From positions 1 through 64,000 of the forward strand of contig CAMYLU010000001.1 in the NCBI GenBank assembly GCA_947259485.1: a stretch of DNA of 64,000 nt, read 5' to 3'. A model generated the notes under the pieces. That model did no database searches. It saw only the letters and a list, made by a program, of their open reading frames with translations, and had not been told where the DNA came from. Of the stretch, positions 26,087 to 38,172 are shown piece by piece. The translations under genes and the position numbers were made by a program. The stretch comes from an uncultured Gammaproteobacteria bacterium (GTDB lineage: Bacteria > Pseudomonadota > Gammaproteobacteria > GCA-001735895). Within the stretch, counting starts at the first letter, position 1. Every line of letters begins with the position of its first letter.

Positions 26087-27910
26087 TTATTCGACTGTTA
26101 CCGATTTAGCCAGGTTACGTGGTTGGTCGACGTCGGTGCCCCGCAGTACCGCGACGTGATAGCTGAATAGCTGTAACGGGATCGTCGACAGGATCGGGGT
26201 TACCCATTGTGTGTCGCAATCCATCTCGATCACAACATCGTCGGACTCGGTATCGAGATGCGCACCGCGATGGGCAAATACGTAAAGCTTGCCGCCACGC
26301 GCCTTGACCTCCTGCATGTTGGAGTGCAACTTTTCCAGCAGATCGTCGTTCGGTGCCACCACGACGACAGGCATGTCGGCATCGACCAGTGCCAGTGGTC
26401 CGTGTTTGAGCTCGCCGGCCGGGTAGGCCTCGGCATGGATATAGGAAATTTCCTTGAGCTTGAGTGCGCCTTCCATCGCGATGGCGTGATGTTCGCCGCG
26501 ACCCAGAAACAACGCATGTTCCTTTTCGACAAAGTCTTCCGCGATCGCTTCGATCTGCGCATCGAGACCGAGTAATTTTTCAACCTGTGCGGGCAGCGCA
26601 TTCAACTCGCCGATGATGGAGGCTATGATTTTATCGTCGAGGCGCTTTTGACGCTTGCCGAGAGCTGCTACAAAAAGCAGCATCGCCACCAGTTGCGTGG
26701 TGAATGCCTTGGTCGAAGCAACCCCGATTTCAGGTCCGGCACGCGTCATCATGACCAGGCTGGATTCCCGCACCAGCGACGATTCCGGGGCATTACAAAT
26801 GCTTAACGAGCCGCAATAGTTTTTCGATTCGAGGCTGCGCAAAGCCGACAGGGTATCCGCGGTTTCTCCCGACTGTGACAGGGTCACGAATAAAGTATTT
26901 TCGGGTACTACTGCCTTGCGGTAGCGGAATTCGCTTGCGACTTCGACCTGGCAGGGCAAATCCAACAGCGCCTCAATCCAGTACCTGGCAACAATTCCGG
27001 CATGGTAACTGGTACCACAGGCGATTATCTGCACATTCTCGACGCGATCGAAAATGGCATCGGCATCGTATCCAAACACCGCGTCGAGCACGGTTTTGTC
27101 GCTAATACGGCCTTCCAGGCATTCGGCGATCGCCCGCCCCTGCTCGTGGATTTCCTTCAGCATGTAATGGCGATACGTGCCCTTGTTGGCCGAGTCGCTA
27201 TTCAGCTCGCTTATCTTGACATCGTGATCCCTGGCCTTGCCCGACGCATCGTACACCTGGTAGTCGCTTTTATGCAGAACGACGTAATCCCCCTCTTCGA
27301 GATAGACAAACCGGTTGGTAACAGGCAACAACGCAGAGACATCGGAAGCAACAAAGTTTTCCTTGATACCGACACCAACCACCAGCGGATTACCGCGCCG
27401 GCAGGCAACCAGCGTATCGGGATCATCGACGGCGATAATACCCAGGGCGAATGCCCCTTCGAGTTCGTCGACCGCTTTCTTAACGGCTACAAACAAATCA
27501 TCTTTAAAATGACTGTCGATCAAATGCGCAACGACTTCGCTATCGGTTTCGGAACTGAATTCGTATCCCGCTTTCAACAGGCGCTCACGAATTCCCTTGT
27601 AGTTCTCGATGATGCCATTGTGCACAACCGCGACGCGGTCGCTGGAAAAATGGGGATGCGCGTTGGTTTCAGAGGGCGCACCATGAGTCGCCCAGCGCGT
27701 ATGCGCGATGCCGATATGCCCGGGTTGTTCAACCGACATCCTGGCCTCGAGCTCGCTGACCTTGCCAAGTGCACGGAACCGCGCCAGCTTCTGATCCTCG
27801 ATCAGCGCCATGCCGGCGGAATCATAACCGCGGTACTCGAGACGGTATAAACCCTCGAGCAGTATCGAGCTCACGTTGCGTTGCGCCAGCGCACCCACTA
27901 TTCCACACAT
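26087..27910 (-). CDS. glmS: Glutamine-fructose-6-phosphate aminotransferase (isomerising)
   Basis: 607 residues, full length. The N-terminal glutaminase domain has Cys2 as nucleophile (MCGIVGA); two SIS domains follow, with SQSGETADTLSALR and a C-terminus ending DQPRNLAKSVTVE. It makes glucosamine-6-phosphate, the first committed step toward UDP-GlcNAc for peptidoglycan and LPS. It lies three bases after glmU, the standard gammaproteobacterial pair. No glmS ribozyme is expected in this group and none has room before the start. Confidence 0.97.
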   Translation of the reverse strand: MCGIVGALAQRNVSSILLEGLYRLEYRGYDSAGMALIEDQKLARFRALGKVSELEARMSVEQPGHIGIAHTRWATHGAPSETNAHPHFSSDRVAVVHNGIIENYKGIRERLLKAGYEFSSETDSEVVAHLIDSHFKDDLFVAVKKAVDELEGAFALGIIAVDDPDTLVACRRGNPLVVGVGIKENFVASDVSALLPVTNRFVYLEEGDYVVLHKSDYQVYDASGKARDHDVKISELNSDSANKGTYRHYMLKEIHEQGRAIAECLEGRISDKTVLDAVFGYDADAIFDRVENVQIIACGTSYHAGIVARYWIEALLDLPCQVEVASEFRYRKAVVPENTLFVTLSQSGETADTLSALRSLESKNYCGSLSICNAPESSLVRESSLVMMTRAGPEIGVASTKAFTTQLVAMLLFVAALGKRQKRLDDKIIASIIGELNALPAQVEKLLGLDAQIEAIAEDFVEKEHALFLGRGEHHAIAMEGALKLKEISYIHAEAYPAGELKHGPLALVDADMPVVVVAPNDDLLEKLHSNMQEVKARGGKLYVFAHRGAHLDTESDDVVIEMDCDTQWVTPILSTIPLQLFSYHVAVLRGTDVDQPRNLAKSVTVE

Positions 27911-27913
27911 AGG

Positions 27914-29287
27914 CTAACTATCCCCTTTCTGCTTTACCGGTTTGGACCAGCCGCTAATGGTAACCTGTTTCGCGCGTGACAGAGTAAGCGCGTCGGCAGG
28001 GGTATCCTTGGTAATTGTCGAACCTGCACCAATGGTTGCATTTTTCGCTACCGTTACCGGCGCTACCAATTGCGTATCCGAGCCGATAAAGACGCCGTCT
28101 TCGATAATGGTTTTAAACTTGTTAACCCCATCATAGTTACAGACGATCGTGCCTGCGCCGATATTAACCCCGCCGCCCATCTCGGTATCACCGATATAGC
28201 TCAAGTGGCTGATTTTGCTACCTTTTCCAATACGCGATTTCTTTACTTCGACAAAATTCCCTATCTTTGCGGCGTCGTCGAATTCGGCACCCGGACGAAT
28301 TCGCGCAAACGGTCCGATGCTGACATCGCAGCCGATCACCGCCTCGTCGATCGAGGTCATGGGTTTAATATCACTGCCGGCGCCGATACTGGTATTTCGA
28401 ATCACGCAATTGGCACCGATGCGCACATTGTCCCCAAGCGAGACGACGCCTTCAAACACGCAATTGACGTCGATTTCAACATCGGTTCCAACCGCAATCT
28501 CGCCTCGAATATCCACGCGCGCCGGATCATATAGCTTAACGCCCTGCGCCATCAGCAGTTCGGCCTGGTGAGACCGATAAATGGTTTCAACGGCCGCCAG
28601 TTGCTGCTGGTCATTAATGCCGCTCACTTCGCGTGGGTCGTCGCACAAAACCGCGCTAACCGATTCACCCATGCCGACCGCGATGTCGACCACGTCGGTC
28701 AGGTAGTACTCGCCCTGGGCGTTGTGCTTGTCCAGTGAGGTGACCAGTGGTTGCAACTGTTCGCCGCGGATCAACATGATCCCGGAGTAGCATTCGTCGA
28801 TATCAAGTTGTTCAGCGTTCGCATCTTTTTGCTCGACAATTGCCTGTACCGTTGCATCCGGATGGCGCACGATCCGACCATATCCGAATGGATTGTCAGG
28901 TTTAAAACCCAGGATACAGACTGCAGCATCACTTCCCTGATCGATCATCTGTGACAACGTTGCCGCGCGAATTAACGGAACATCGCCGTACAATACCAAC
29001 ACGTCATTACCCGGTGTGATTGTATCCAGGCATTGTGCCAGGGCATGCCCTGTGCCGAGTTGCTCGAGTTGCTCGACAAATATCAATCCCTGACCCTGCA
29101 TCGCATCTTTAACCTGATCGACCCCATGGCCGACGACCGTGATTAACTGATCGGGTTCGAGCGCAAGACTGGCATCGACGACATGCTGCAGCAGCGGCTT
29201 GTCGGCCAGTTCATGGATCACCTTGGGGCGTGCGGACTTCATCCGCGTTCCCTGGCCCGCAGCGAGAATGACAACAGTCAGTGACAT
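27914..29287 (-). CDS. glmU: Bifunctional UDP-GlcNAc pyrophosphorylase / GlcN-1-P acetyltransferase
   Basis: 457 residues, full length. The N-terminal uridyltransferase carries LAAGQGTRMKSARPKV; the C-terminal left-handed beta-helix holds hexapeptide repeats (from about residue 250) and the acetyltransferase motifs HLSYIGD and GAGTIVCNYDG. It acetylates glucosamine-1-phosphate and couples it to UTP. It is the first gene of glmU-glmS and lies downstream of the ATP synthase operon, from which it is separated by a strong terminator and its own candidate promoter. Confidence 0.97.
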   Translation of the reverse strand: MSLTVVILAAGQGTRMKSARPKVIHELADKPLLQHVVDASLALEPDQLITVVGHGVDQVKDAMQGQGLIFVEQLEQLGTGHALAQCLDTITPGNDVLVLYGDVPLIRAATLSQMIDQGSDAAVCILGFKPDNPFGYGRIVRHPDATVQAIVEQKDANAEQLDIDECYSGIMLIRGEQLQPLVTSLDKHNAQGEYYLTDVVDIAVGMGESVSAVLCDDPREVSGINDQQQLAAVETIYRSHQAELLMAQGVKLYDPARVDIRGEIAVGTDVEIDVNCVFEGVVSLGDNVRIGANCVIRNTSIGAGSDIKPMTSIDEAVIGCDVSIGPFARIRPGAEFDDAAKIGNFVEVKKSRIGKGSKISHLSYIGDTEMGGGVNIGAGTIVCNYDGVNKFKTIIEDGVFIGSDTQLVAPVTVAKNATIGAGSTITKDTPADALTLSRAKQVTISGWSKPVKQKGDS

Positions 29288-29317
29288 AGTTGAATATTAG
29301 AATAAAATCGGGCGCTT

Positions 29318-29346
29318 ATTGTAATGCAGTGCAGGGTTTTCGTCAT
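29318..29346 (-). promoter_or_regulatory. Candidate sigma-70 promoter of glmU-glmS
   Basis: Minus-strand -10 TACAAT (29318-29323) and -35 ATGACG (29341-29346) with a 17-base spacer. Transcription would start near 29311, about 24 bases before the glmU ATG. The -10 is good, the -35 weak (four of six). Confidence 0.4.
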
Positions 29347-29476
29347 TCTCGTAATGTTCGATTATTGCAGATACAAACTCATTCTCTCACGAACGGGAAG
29401 CTTCTAATGTGAGCAAGTCGATGATTACAGAGATGAAAAAAGATTGTGCCCCTGCACATGAAAATGACCGGGGATT

Positions 29477-29516
29477 TATGGATCCCGGATAGCTGCTGGC
29501 GCAGCTTCCGGGATGA
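29477..29516. repeat. REP-like palindromic repeat
   Basis: The left arm ATCCCGGATAGCTGC (29482-29496) pairs with GCAGCTTCCGGGAT (29501-29514) with one bulged base. It resembles the short palindromes ending in GGGATGACA that are scattered between genes in many gammaproteobacteria. A shorter relative lies at 40868-40893. The flanking 29347-29476 holds nothing else recognisable. Confidence 0.65.
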
Positions 29517-29560
29517 CAGGCATAAAAAAAGGGGCAAAAGCCCCTTTTTTTATGCCTGTC
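29515..29560. terminator. Long perfect-stem terminator of the atp operon
   Basis: Arms 29515-29535 and 29540-29560 form a perfect 21-bp stem around an AAAA loop. The GGGGC/GCCCC core is flanked by A7 and T7, so it works as an intrinsic terminator in both directions. The atpC stop codon (29559-29561) lies in the foot of the stem. It separates the atp operon from glmU-glmS. Confidence 0.85.
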
Positions 29561-29975
29561 ACTTTTTCTTGAGCTTTTTGATCGCCTGGATTTGCGCCGC
29601 AGCAGCAACAAGTTCGGCCTTGGCTTTGGCGATATCGAGATCAGACTGCTGATCGGCTAACGCTGCCTCGGCTCGTTTCTGAGCTTCGAGCGCTGCAGCC
29701 TCATCGAGATCATCCGCACGAATTGCCGTGTCCGAAAGGACCGTCACCAGGTGAGGCTGGACCTCGAGAATACCACCGGATATAAAGAAGAACTCTTCTT
29801 TGCCATCACCCATGTCGAGACGTACTTCGCCCGGTTTCAGCGGCGATATCAGCGGGGTGTGCCGTGGTGCGATACCCACTTCGCCCATCACCGCCGGTGC
29901 GTAAACCATGTATGCTTCACCGGAGAAGATCTGCTCCTCGGCGCTGACGATATCTACCTGGATGGTGTTGGCCAT
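29559..29975 (-). CDS. atpC: F1 ATP synthase epsilon subunit
   Basis: 138 residues. The N-terminal beta-sandwich includes [21 protein letters not shown], quoted in part as [10 protein letters not shown], the most conserved epsilon motif; a two-helix C-terminal domain rich in Ala, Glu and Lys follows. It is part of the central stalk and inhibits ATP hydrolysis. It is the last gene of the operon, nine bases after atpD, and ends in the terminator stem. Confidence 0.95.
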   Translation of the reverse strand: MANTIQVDIVSAEEQIFSGEAYMVYAPAVMGEVGIAPRHTPLISPLKPGEVRLDMGDGKEEFFFISGGILEVQPHLVTVLSDTAIRADDLDEAAALEAQKRAEAALADQQSDLDIAKAKAELVAAAAQIQAIKKLKKK

Positions 29976-29984
29976 AGTGGTACC

Positions 29985-31367
<1,383 letters not shown>

Positions 31368-31394
31368 TTAGTCCTCTATCAATACTGAATCTGT

Positions 31395-32255
31395 TTAAAC
31401 TGCTGCCGCGCCGCCGACGATTTCGCTGATTTCCTGCGTAATGCCAGCCTGGCGTTCACGGTTGTAAATAAGTTGTAGCTCGTCGATCATGTCGCTCGCG
31501 TTGTCAGTAGCGCTCTTCATCGCGATCATGCGCGCTGCCATTTCACAGGCCACGTTTTCGACCACACCCTGGTAAACCAGCGACTCGATGTAACGCTCGA
31601 GTAAACTGTCGAGTACTTCCTTGGAATCGGGCTCGTAAATGTAATCCCAGTGATGCTTTAGTTCTTCATCGGGTGCGGGCTCGACCGGCACCAACTGGGT
31701 AACCGTCGGTTGCTGGGTCATGGTGTTAACAAATTCGTTAGAAATCAGATAGATCGCGTCAACTTCGCCTTTTTCAAAACTGCCGAGCAAAACCTGCACC
31801 GGACCGATGATCTTGGCGATCTCGGGTCGATCACCGATATGACTGGTCTCGGCGACTACCTTGGCTCCGATTCGTTTAAAGAATCCAAGCGCCTTGGTAC
31901 CGAAGGTCACCACTTTGATTTCGATACCCTCGTCATCGAAGTCACCAATATGGTTGAGCGCTTTCTTAAACATATTGGTGTTCAAGCCGCCGCAAAGTCC
32001 GCGATCGGTCGATATTGCGATTAAGCCGATACGTTTGATCGGTCTGTCAATCAGGAACGGATGCTTATACTCGGGGTGGGCGCTTGCTACATGGCTGACC
32101 ACATTGGCGATACGTTGCGCGTAGGGGCGCGTGGCGAACATCTGGTCCTGGGCACGGCGCATTTTGCTGGCCGCCACCATTTCCATTGCCGCGGTGATCT
32201 TCTGAGTGTTCTGAACACTCGCGATCTTGGTCTTTATCTCTTTGCCGCCAGCCAT
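31395..32255 (-). CDS. atpG: F1 ATP synthase gamma subunit
   Basis: 286 residues. The N-terminal helix ([20 protein letters not shown]) and the C-terminal helix ([20 protein letters not shown]) make the rotating coiled-coil shaft; [12 protein letters not shown] marks the middle domain. It couples proton flow through F0 to catalysis in alpha3beta3. It starts 12 bases after atpA ends. Confidence 0.97.
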   Translation of the reverse strand: MAGGKEIKTKIASVQNTQKITAAMEMVAASKMRRAQDQMFATRPYAQRIANVVSHVASAHPEYKHPFLIDRPIKRIGLIAISTDRGLCGGLNTNMFKKALNHIGDFDDEGIEIKVVTFGTKALGFFKRIGAKVVAETSHIGDRPEIAKIIGPVQVLLGSFEKGEVDAIYLISNEFVNTMTQQPTVTQLVPVEPAPDEELKHHWDYIYEPDSKEVLDSLLERYIESLVYQGVVENVACEMAARMIAMKSATDNASDMIDELQLIYNRERQAGITQEISEIVGGAAAV

Positions 32256-32267
32256 GTTTAAGCTCTC

Positions 32268-33809
32268 TTAGAAAACGCCGTTGGTTTTGAAATCATCGAT
32301 CGCCGCCTTGATCTCGGCCGCGATGTCGTCGTTGTAATCGCCGGCCTCGTTGATCTTGTCGAGCATGGCCTGGTTGTTGGAGCGGATATGGCCGAGCATC
32401 GCGTCTTCAAAAGCGACCACCCTGGTGACTTCGACATCGTCGAGATAACCCTCGTTCGCCGCGTACAGCGAAATCGCCATTTCGGCGACCGACATCGGCG
32501 AGTACTGGCGTTGTTTCATCAGTTCGGTAACGCGCTGACCGCGCTCCAGCTGCTTACGCGTGGCTTCGTCGAGATCGGAGGCAAACTGCGAGAAGGCCGC
32601 GAGTTCGCGATACTGCGCCAGCGCCAGACGCACGCCGCCGCCGAGTTTCTTGATGATCGGGGTTTGCGCGGCACCACCCACGCGTGATACCGACAGACCG
32701 GCGTTGATCGCAGGGCGGATACCGGCGTTGAACAGATCCGATTCGAGGAAAATCTGGCCGTCGGTGATCGAGATAACGTTGGTCGGTACGAAGGCCGATA
32801 CGTCACCACCCTGGGTTTCGATAATTGGCAGCGCGGTTAACGAACCGGTCTGCCCCTTGATCTTGCCGTCGGTAATCTTTTCAACGTAGTCCGAGTTGAT
32901 TCGCGCGGCACGCTCGAGCAGGCGCGAGTGCAGGTAGAAAACGTCACCCGGGTAGGCTTCGCGTCCCGGTGGACGACGCAGCAGCAGCGATACCTGGCGG
33001 TAAGCCCAGGCCTGCTTGGTCAGATCGTCATAAACAATCAACGCGTCTTCGCCGCGATCGCGGAAGTATTCACCCATGGTGCAACCGGAATAAGGCGCGA
33101 TGTATTGCAGCGCCGCCGAATCCGAGGCGTTGGCCGCGACCACGATGGTATGCTCCATGGCGCCGAATTCTTCGAGCTTGCGCACCACGTTGGCGATGGT
33201 CGAAGCTTTCTGACCGATACCGACGTAGACACACTTGATACCGGTGCCCTTCTGGTTGATGATCGCGTCGATCGCCACCGCCGACTTACCGGTCTGGCGG
33301 TCGCCGATGATCAATTCGCGCTGGCCACGCCCGATCGGTACCATCGAGTCGATCGATTTGAGGCCGGTCTGCACCGGCTGCGATACTGACTGGCGTGCGA
33401 TAACACCGGGTGCTACTTTTTCGATCGGTTCAAATTGTTTGGCGTCAATCGCGCCCTTGCCGTCGATCGGCTCGCCCAGCGAGTTGACGACACGACCAAG
33501 CATCTGCTCACCAACCGGCACTTCAAGAATACGACCGGTACACTTGGCGGTATCGCCTTCAGAGATATGCTCGTAGTCACCGAGGATTACCGCACCCACC
33601 GAGTCACGCTCGAGGTTGAGCGCCATACCGTAGGTGTTGCCCGGAAACTCGATCATTTCGCCCGACATAACGTCGGCGAGACCATGAATGCGTGCGATGC
33701 CGTCCATCAGGCTGACAATGGTGCCCTCGGTTCTGGCTTCGGCCGCACTTTCGAAGTTCTTGATGCGATCTTTAATAAGTTCGCTAATTTCTGACGGATT
33801 AAGTTGCAT
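32268..33809 (-). CDS. atpA: F1 ATP synthase alpha subunit
   Basis: 513 residues, standard length. The non-catalytic nucleotide site has Walker A GDRQTGKS (169-176). The family signature [14 protein letters not shown] and the arginine-finger region are present. Three alpha subunits alternate with beta in F1. It starts 30 bases after atpH. Confidence 0.98.
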   Translation of the reverse strand: MQLNPSEISELIKDRIKNFESAAEARTEGTIVSLMDGIARIHGLADVMSGEMIEFPGNTYGMALNLERDSVGAVILGDYEHISEGDTAKCTGRILEVPVGEQMLGRVVNSLGEPIDGKGAIDAKQFEPIEKVAPGVIARQSVSQPVQTGLKSIDSMVPIGRGQRELIIGDRQTGKSAVAIDAIINQKGTGIKCVYVGIGQKASTIANVVRKLEEFGAMEHTIVVAANASDSAALQYIAPYSGCTMGEYFRDRGEDALIVYDDLTKQAWAYRQVSLLLRRPPGREAYPGDVFYLHSRLLERAARINSDYVEKITDGKIKGQTGSLTALPIIETQGGDVSAFVPTNVISITDGQIFLESDLFNAGIRPAINAGLSVSRVGGAAQTPIIKKLGGGVRLALAQYRELAAFSQFASDLDEATRKQLERGQRVTELMKQRQYSPMSVAEMAISLYAANEGYLDDVEVTRVVAFEDAMLGHIRSNNQAMLDKINEAGDYNDDIAAEIKAAIDDFKTNGVF

Positions 33810-33839
33810 CGCGTTCTATCCCGTAATCATAAAAATCTG

Positions 33840-34385
33840 TTATTTGTTGACCGCAAGCGAAAGTTTTTCGATACGGCCACTGGCTGAACCATCGATTACC
33901 AGGTCGCCCGCGGTAATCACCGCGCCGGCAATCAGGCTTTCGTCGATATCAGTGGAAATGCTAACCTTCTTGCCGAGCCGTTTGGCCATGCTGTCGGCGA
34001 TCTTCTGCTGCTGTTCGGCGCTGAGTTCATGCGCGCTGCGGACCTGCACTTCGATCTCGCCTTCGGCTTCCTTTTTCAGCACCGCAAACTGGGCGGCGAT
34101 CGCCGGCAAGGCTGCAAGCCGGCTATTTTCGGCCAGCAGGCGAATGCTATTGTCGAAATCATTATCGCTGTCGAGCCCGGCAGCGGTAACGACCGAGAGA
34201 AACAATTCACCCAGTTCCCTGGGCAGCACAGCGGGCTGTTCGACAAAGGCCTTCATATCGGCGTCGGTGGCTACCGCCGCAGCGAAGGAAAGCCTTTCCT
34301 GCCATTGATCCAGCTTGTTTTCATCCTGCGCCAGTTCAAACATGGCCTTGGCGTAGGGTCGGGCGGCAGTTTCGAAATCAGCCAT
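33840..34385 (-). CDS. atpH: F1 ATP synthase delta subunit
   Basis: 181 residues. The six-helix N-terminal domain begins ARPYAKAMFELA, the standard OSCP/delta opening; the C-terminal region (GKKVSISTDIDESLIAG) contacts the b-subunit stalk. It joins the peripheral stalk to F1. It begins ten bases after atpF ends. Confidence 0.95.
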   Translation of the reverse strand: MADFETAARPYAKAMFELAQDENKLDQWQERLSFAAAVATDADMKAFVEQPAVLPRELGELFLSVVTAAGLDSDNDFDNSIRLLAENSRLAALPAIAAQFAVLKKEAEGEIEVQVRSAHELSAEQQQKIADSMAKRLGKKVSISTDIDESLIAGAVITAGDLVIDGSASGRIEKLSLAVNK

Positions 34386-34395
34386 AATCTAGCCC

Positions 34396-34866
34396 TTAAA
34401 TCTGCGCGACCAGTTCATCGAGCACGTCGGCATGCGCCTTGGCATCGACTTCGCGCTTGAGAATCTGCTCGGCGCCGGCAAGCGCAATCACGGACACTTC
34501 TTTACGCAAGTGCTCGCGCGCCGCGGTGACTTGCTGATCGATATCAGCAGTGGCGGCCACCTTGATCTTGTCGGCTTCGTCGCGCGCGCTATCCTTGGCT
34601 TCATCAACTATCTCGTTGGCACGTTTTTGCGCCTGGTTAATGATTTCCTGTGCCTGCTGCTTGGCATCCTTCAAGCTGTCACTGACTTTCGCCTGCGCGT
34701 CTTCGAGGTCCTGTTGACCACGTTGCGCTGCGGCCAGGCCCTCCGAAATACGGGCGTTGCGTTCTTCCAGTGCTGCCATGAGTGGTGGCCATATATATTT
34801 CATGCAGAACCAGACAAACACGATAAAGGTGATCGTTTGCCCTATCAGAGTCGCATTGAAATTCAT
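34396..34866 (-). CDS. atpF: F0 ATP synthase b subunit
   Basis: 156 residues: one N-terminal membrane helix (about 5-27) and a long charged helix (35-150) rich in Ala, Glu, Lys and Gln that dimerises as the peripheral stalk. Only one b-type gene is present, so the stalk is a homodimer, not the b/b' pair of photosynthetic bacteria. Confidence 0.95.
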   Translation of the reverse strand: MNFNATLIGQTITFIVFVWFCMKYIWPPLMAALEERNARISEGLAAAQRGQQDLEDAQAKVSDSLKDAKQQAQEIINQAQKRANEIVDEAKDSARDEADKIKVAATADIDQQVTAAREHLRKEVSVIALAGAEQILKREVDAKAHADVLDELVAQI

Positions 34867-34906
34867 ATTGCTGTCCTCGCTTTAGTCAATGTCAGGTCAG
34901 TCGCGC

Positions 34907-35146
<240 letters not shown>

Positions 35147-35177
35147 CTAATAATTTAGAGTGTGTTTAATAAAAAGT

Positions 35178-36026
<849 letters not shown>

Positions 36027-36386
36027 TCAATTACCTTTAGTCACAATCGGTGCAAACCAGCCGGATACTTGAATCAACACAAATCCAGCAAACAATACCA
36101 CAGGATCCCAGGGATAATTCGTGGTGAATGCAAGCACAAATACCGCGCTCATAATCACCCATTTCCCGATCTCGGATCGGTATGCGTAGCCCAACCACTG
36201 CGTCGCATTATTATTTTCCGTCTCGCGTAACATTCTGATACTGAAATAAGTTTTCGGTACCAATGCTGCTACGCATCCCAGCAGGGCTGACGGCGTAAAG
36301 GCTATATCCCAGAGGCTCGTGCCTATCAGGTAAGTAACCCCCAGAATGTATTGAAAAATCAGTATCTTTATAATCTGATTTTTCAT
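36027..36386 (-). CDS. atpI: ATP synthase-associated protein AtpI
   Basis: 119 residues with four hydrophobic helices, as in AtpI, a membrane protein that assists c-ring assembly and is encoded first in many atp operons. The sequence is weakly conserved, so the call leans on position, size and topology. The first 12 codons contain a 9-bp inverted repeat that could fold over the start of the message. Confidence 0.82.
   Translation of the reverse strand: MKNQIIKILIFQYILGVTYLIGTSLWDIAFTPSALLGCVAALVPKTYFSIRMLRETENNNATQWLGYAYRSEIGKWVIMSAVFVLAFTTNYPWDPVVLFAGFVLIQVSGWFAPIVTKGN
36354..36383. repeat. Inverted repeat in the first codons of atpI
   Basis: Arms AAAAATCAG (36354-36362) and CTGATTTTT (36375-36383) with a 12-base loop lie right after the atpI ATG. 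The RNA could fold at the start of translation, though the stem is AT-rich and weak. It may be chance in an A/T-rich lysine and isoleucine stretch. Confidence 0.35.
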
Positions 36387-36442
36387 CGCTTTTTATGGGC
36401 ACGATCCACGCTAAAGCACCCCGTCCGAAAAAGCGGATGTCG

Positions 36443-36472
36443 AGTATAAGCGAGTTAAACGCGAATAATCAA
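36443..36472 (-). promoter_or_regulatory. Candidate sigma-70 promoter of the atp operon
   Basis: Minus-strand -35 TTGATT (36467-36472) and -10 TATACT (36443-36448), spacer 18 bases. The start site would be near 36436, giving a leader of about 50 bases before atpI. It lies in the 104-base gap after parB, so the atp genes can be expressed apart from parAB. Confidence 0.5.
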
Positions 36473-36490
36473 TGTCCCGAACAAATATAT

Positions 36491-37363
36491 TTATAAACTC
36501 AAATGTTCGAGGATTCCCTCGAGTTCAGCAGGACTGTGGAAGCTGATCACCAGTTGCCCGGAACCCTTTTTACCGGGCTTAATTTTAACGCCCGCACCCA
36601 GCTTTTCGCTGATCTCGTTTTCCAGGCGCTTAATATCGGGATCCGATGCCGCGGGTTTGGCTTTCACCTTGTTGTCCCCAGCCAGTGTTTTTTTCACCAG
36701 CAATTCGGTTTCGCGCACAGACAGGCCACGATTGACCACTAACTTCGCGATATCAATCTGGTCGTGACGGATGAGCGCCAGCAGGGCACGCGCATGCCCC
36801 ATGTCGAGCAAGCCCCGGTTGACCTGCTGTTTTACGGGTTCAGCAAGCTCGAGCAGGCGCAACAGGTTGCTGACGGCAGCCCGTGAGCGCCCGACTGAAT
36901 CTGCAACTTGCTGATGTGTAAGGTCAAATTCCTCGATCAGGCGTAAAAAGGCCTGCGCCTGTTCGAGCGGATTCAAATCTTCCCGCTGGATATTTTCGAT
37001 CAGGCCGATTGCCGCAGCCGCTTTCGAATCGAGTTCACGGATCACGGCCGGCACTTTTTTCAGGCCGGCAAGCTGCGCGGCCCGCCAGCGTCGTTCACCT
37101 GCCACCAGTTCGAAGTGACTACCCTCCGGGCGCACCACGATGGGTTGCACAATGCCCTGAACGCCAATCGAGTCGGCCAGTTCCTGCAGCGACTCCTGGT
37201 CGAATACCTGTCTTGGTTGATACTTGCCGCGCTGAATGCGGTCTATATCGATTTCAGTCAGGCCGACGGCATTATCTTCGCTTTGGTGCTGGGTGACATC
37301 ATCGAGATCACCGATTAACGATCCGAGTCCTCTGCCTAAGCGCTTTTTTTTCATATTGGTCAT
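36491..37363 (-). CDS. parB: Chromosome partitioning protein ParB
   Basis: 290 residues. The N-terminal CTPase/ParB box is present (KYQPRQVFD, GERRWRAAQLAG, IGLIENIQREDLNPLEQA in part), followed by a helix-turn-helix (THQQVADSVGRSRAAVSN) and a C-terminal dimerisation domain. It loads on parS sites near oriC and works with ParA. No parS-like site was noticed in this window. The gene follows parA after 20 bases. Confidence 0.96.
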   Translation of the reverse strand: MTNMKKKRLGRGLGSLIGDLDDVTQHQSEDNAVGLTEIDIDRIQRGKYQPRQVFDQESLQELADSIGVQGIVQPIVVRPEGSHFELVAGERRWRAAQLAGLKKVPAVIRELDSKAAAAIGLIENIQREDLNPLEQAQAFLRLIEEFDLTHQQVADSVGRSRAAVSNLLRLLELAEPVKQQVNRGLLDMGHARALLALIRHDQIDIAKLVVNRGLSVRETELLVKKTLAGDNKVKAKPAASDPDIKRLENEISEKLGAGVKIKPGKKGSGQLVISFHSPAELEGILEHLSL

Positions 37364-37383
37364 TTGATCGTAATTATCATACT

Positions 37384-38172
37384 TTAAACAGCACCCGCAA
37401 AATGGTCTTTCTTGGCATCCCGCCGTATTACCTCTCCCGCCAGCGCCAGGTAGGCCATCGAGCCACGTGAATCCTTATCGTATTTCAAAATCGACTGGCC
37501 GTAACTGGGTGCCTCAGCGAGCGCAATGTTGCGCGGGATCACGGTGCGGTATACGCGATCGCCAAAATGCTCGACCAGTTCGTTGGATACATCGCCGGAC
37601 AGATTATTGCGCGGATCATACATGGTACGCAGCAAACCCTCGAGCCGAATTTCCGGATTGACACTGATTCGGATCTGCTCAATGGTTTCGAGCAGCGAGG
37701 ACAGGCCCTCGAGTGCATAGTACTCGCATTGCATGGGGATCATGATACCGTCAGCGGCAACCAGCGCGTTGACCGTAAGCATGTTTAGTGAGGGCGGGCA
37801 ATCAATCAGGATGTAGTCGTAATTGTCGTACAGCGTGTCGAGCGCGAGGGTTAATTGCATTTCACGGCCAATCTTGTTCATCAATTGTACTTCCGCCGCG
37901 GTCAGATCGGCGTTGGCCGGTAAAATATCATATCCGCTCTCGCTCACGTGCAACACCTGTCCGGCACTGGCCTCACCCAGTAGCACGTCGCAAATACTGA
38001 GTTTCAATTTTATTTTATCGATCCCGCTACCCATCGTGGCGTTACCCTGCGGGTCCATATCGACCAGCAATACGCGCCGCTTGGTCGCTGCCAGCGCCGC
38101 GGCGAGGTTGACCGTGGTCGTGGTTTTACCGACCCCGCCTTTCTGATTGGCAATGGTAATAATCCTGGTCAT
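37384..38172 (-). CDS. parA: Chromosome partitioning ATPase ParA
   Basis: 262 residues, the short chromosomal Soj type without a DNA-binding N-terminal extension. The deviant Walker A is KGGVGKTT (11-18) with the signature lysine 11; DPQGNATMGSG and the Walker B DYILIDCPPSL follow. It segregates the origin region with ParB. The start overlaps the rsmG stop by four bases. Confidence 0.97.
   Translation of the reverse strand: MTRIITIANQKGGVGKTTTTVNLAAALAATKRRVLLVDMDPQGNATMGSGIDKIKLKLSICDVLLGEASAGQVLHVSESGYDILPANADLTAAEVQLMNKIGREMQLTLALDTLYDNYDYILIDCPPSLNMLTVNALVAADGIMIPMQCEYYALEGLSSLLETIEQIRISVNPEIRLEGLLRTMYDPRNNLSGDVSNELVEHFGDRVYRTVIPRNIALAEAPSYGQSILKYDKDSRGSMAYLALAGEVIRRDAKKDHFAGAV

Noticed and set aside
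27914..27935. glmS ribozyme or riboswitch
   Set aside because: Only three bases separate glmU and glmS, and gammaproteobacteria use small RNAs for glmS instead.
29387..29611. 74-residue reading frame across the REP-like repeat
   Set aside because: It lies in the REP and terminator sequences and has no ribosome-binding site.
36387..36490. parS site near parB
   Set aside because: No TGTTTCACGTGAAACA-like palindrome is visible in the gap.
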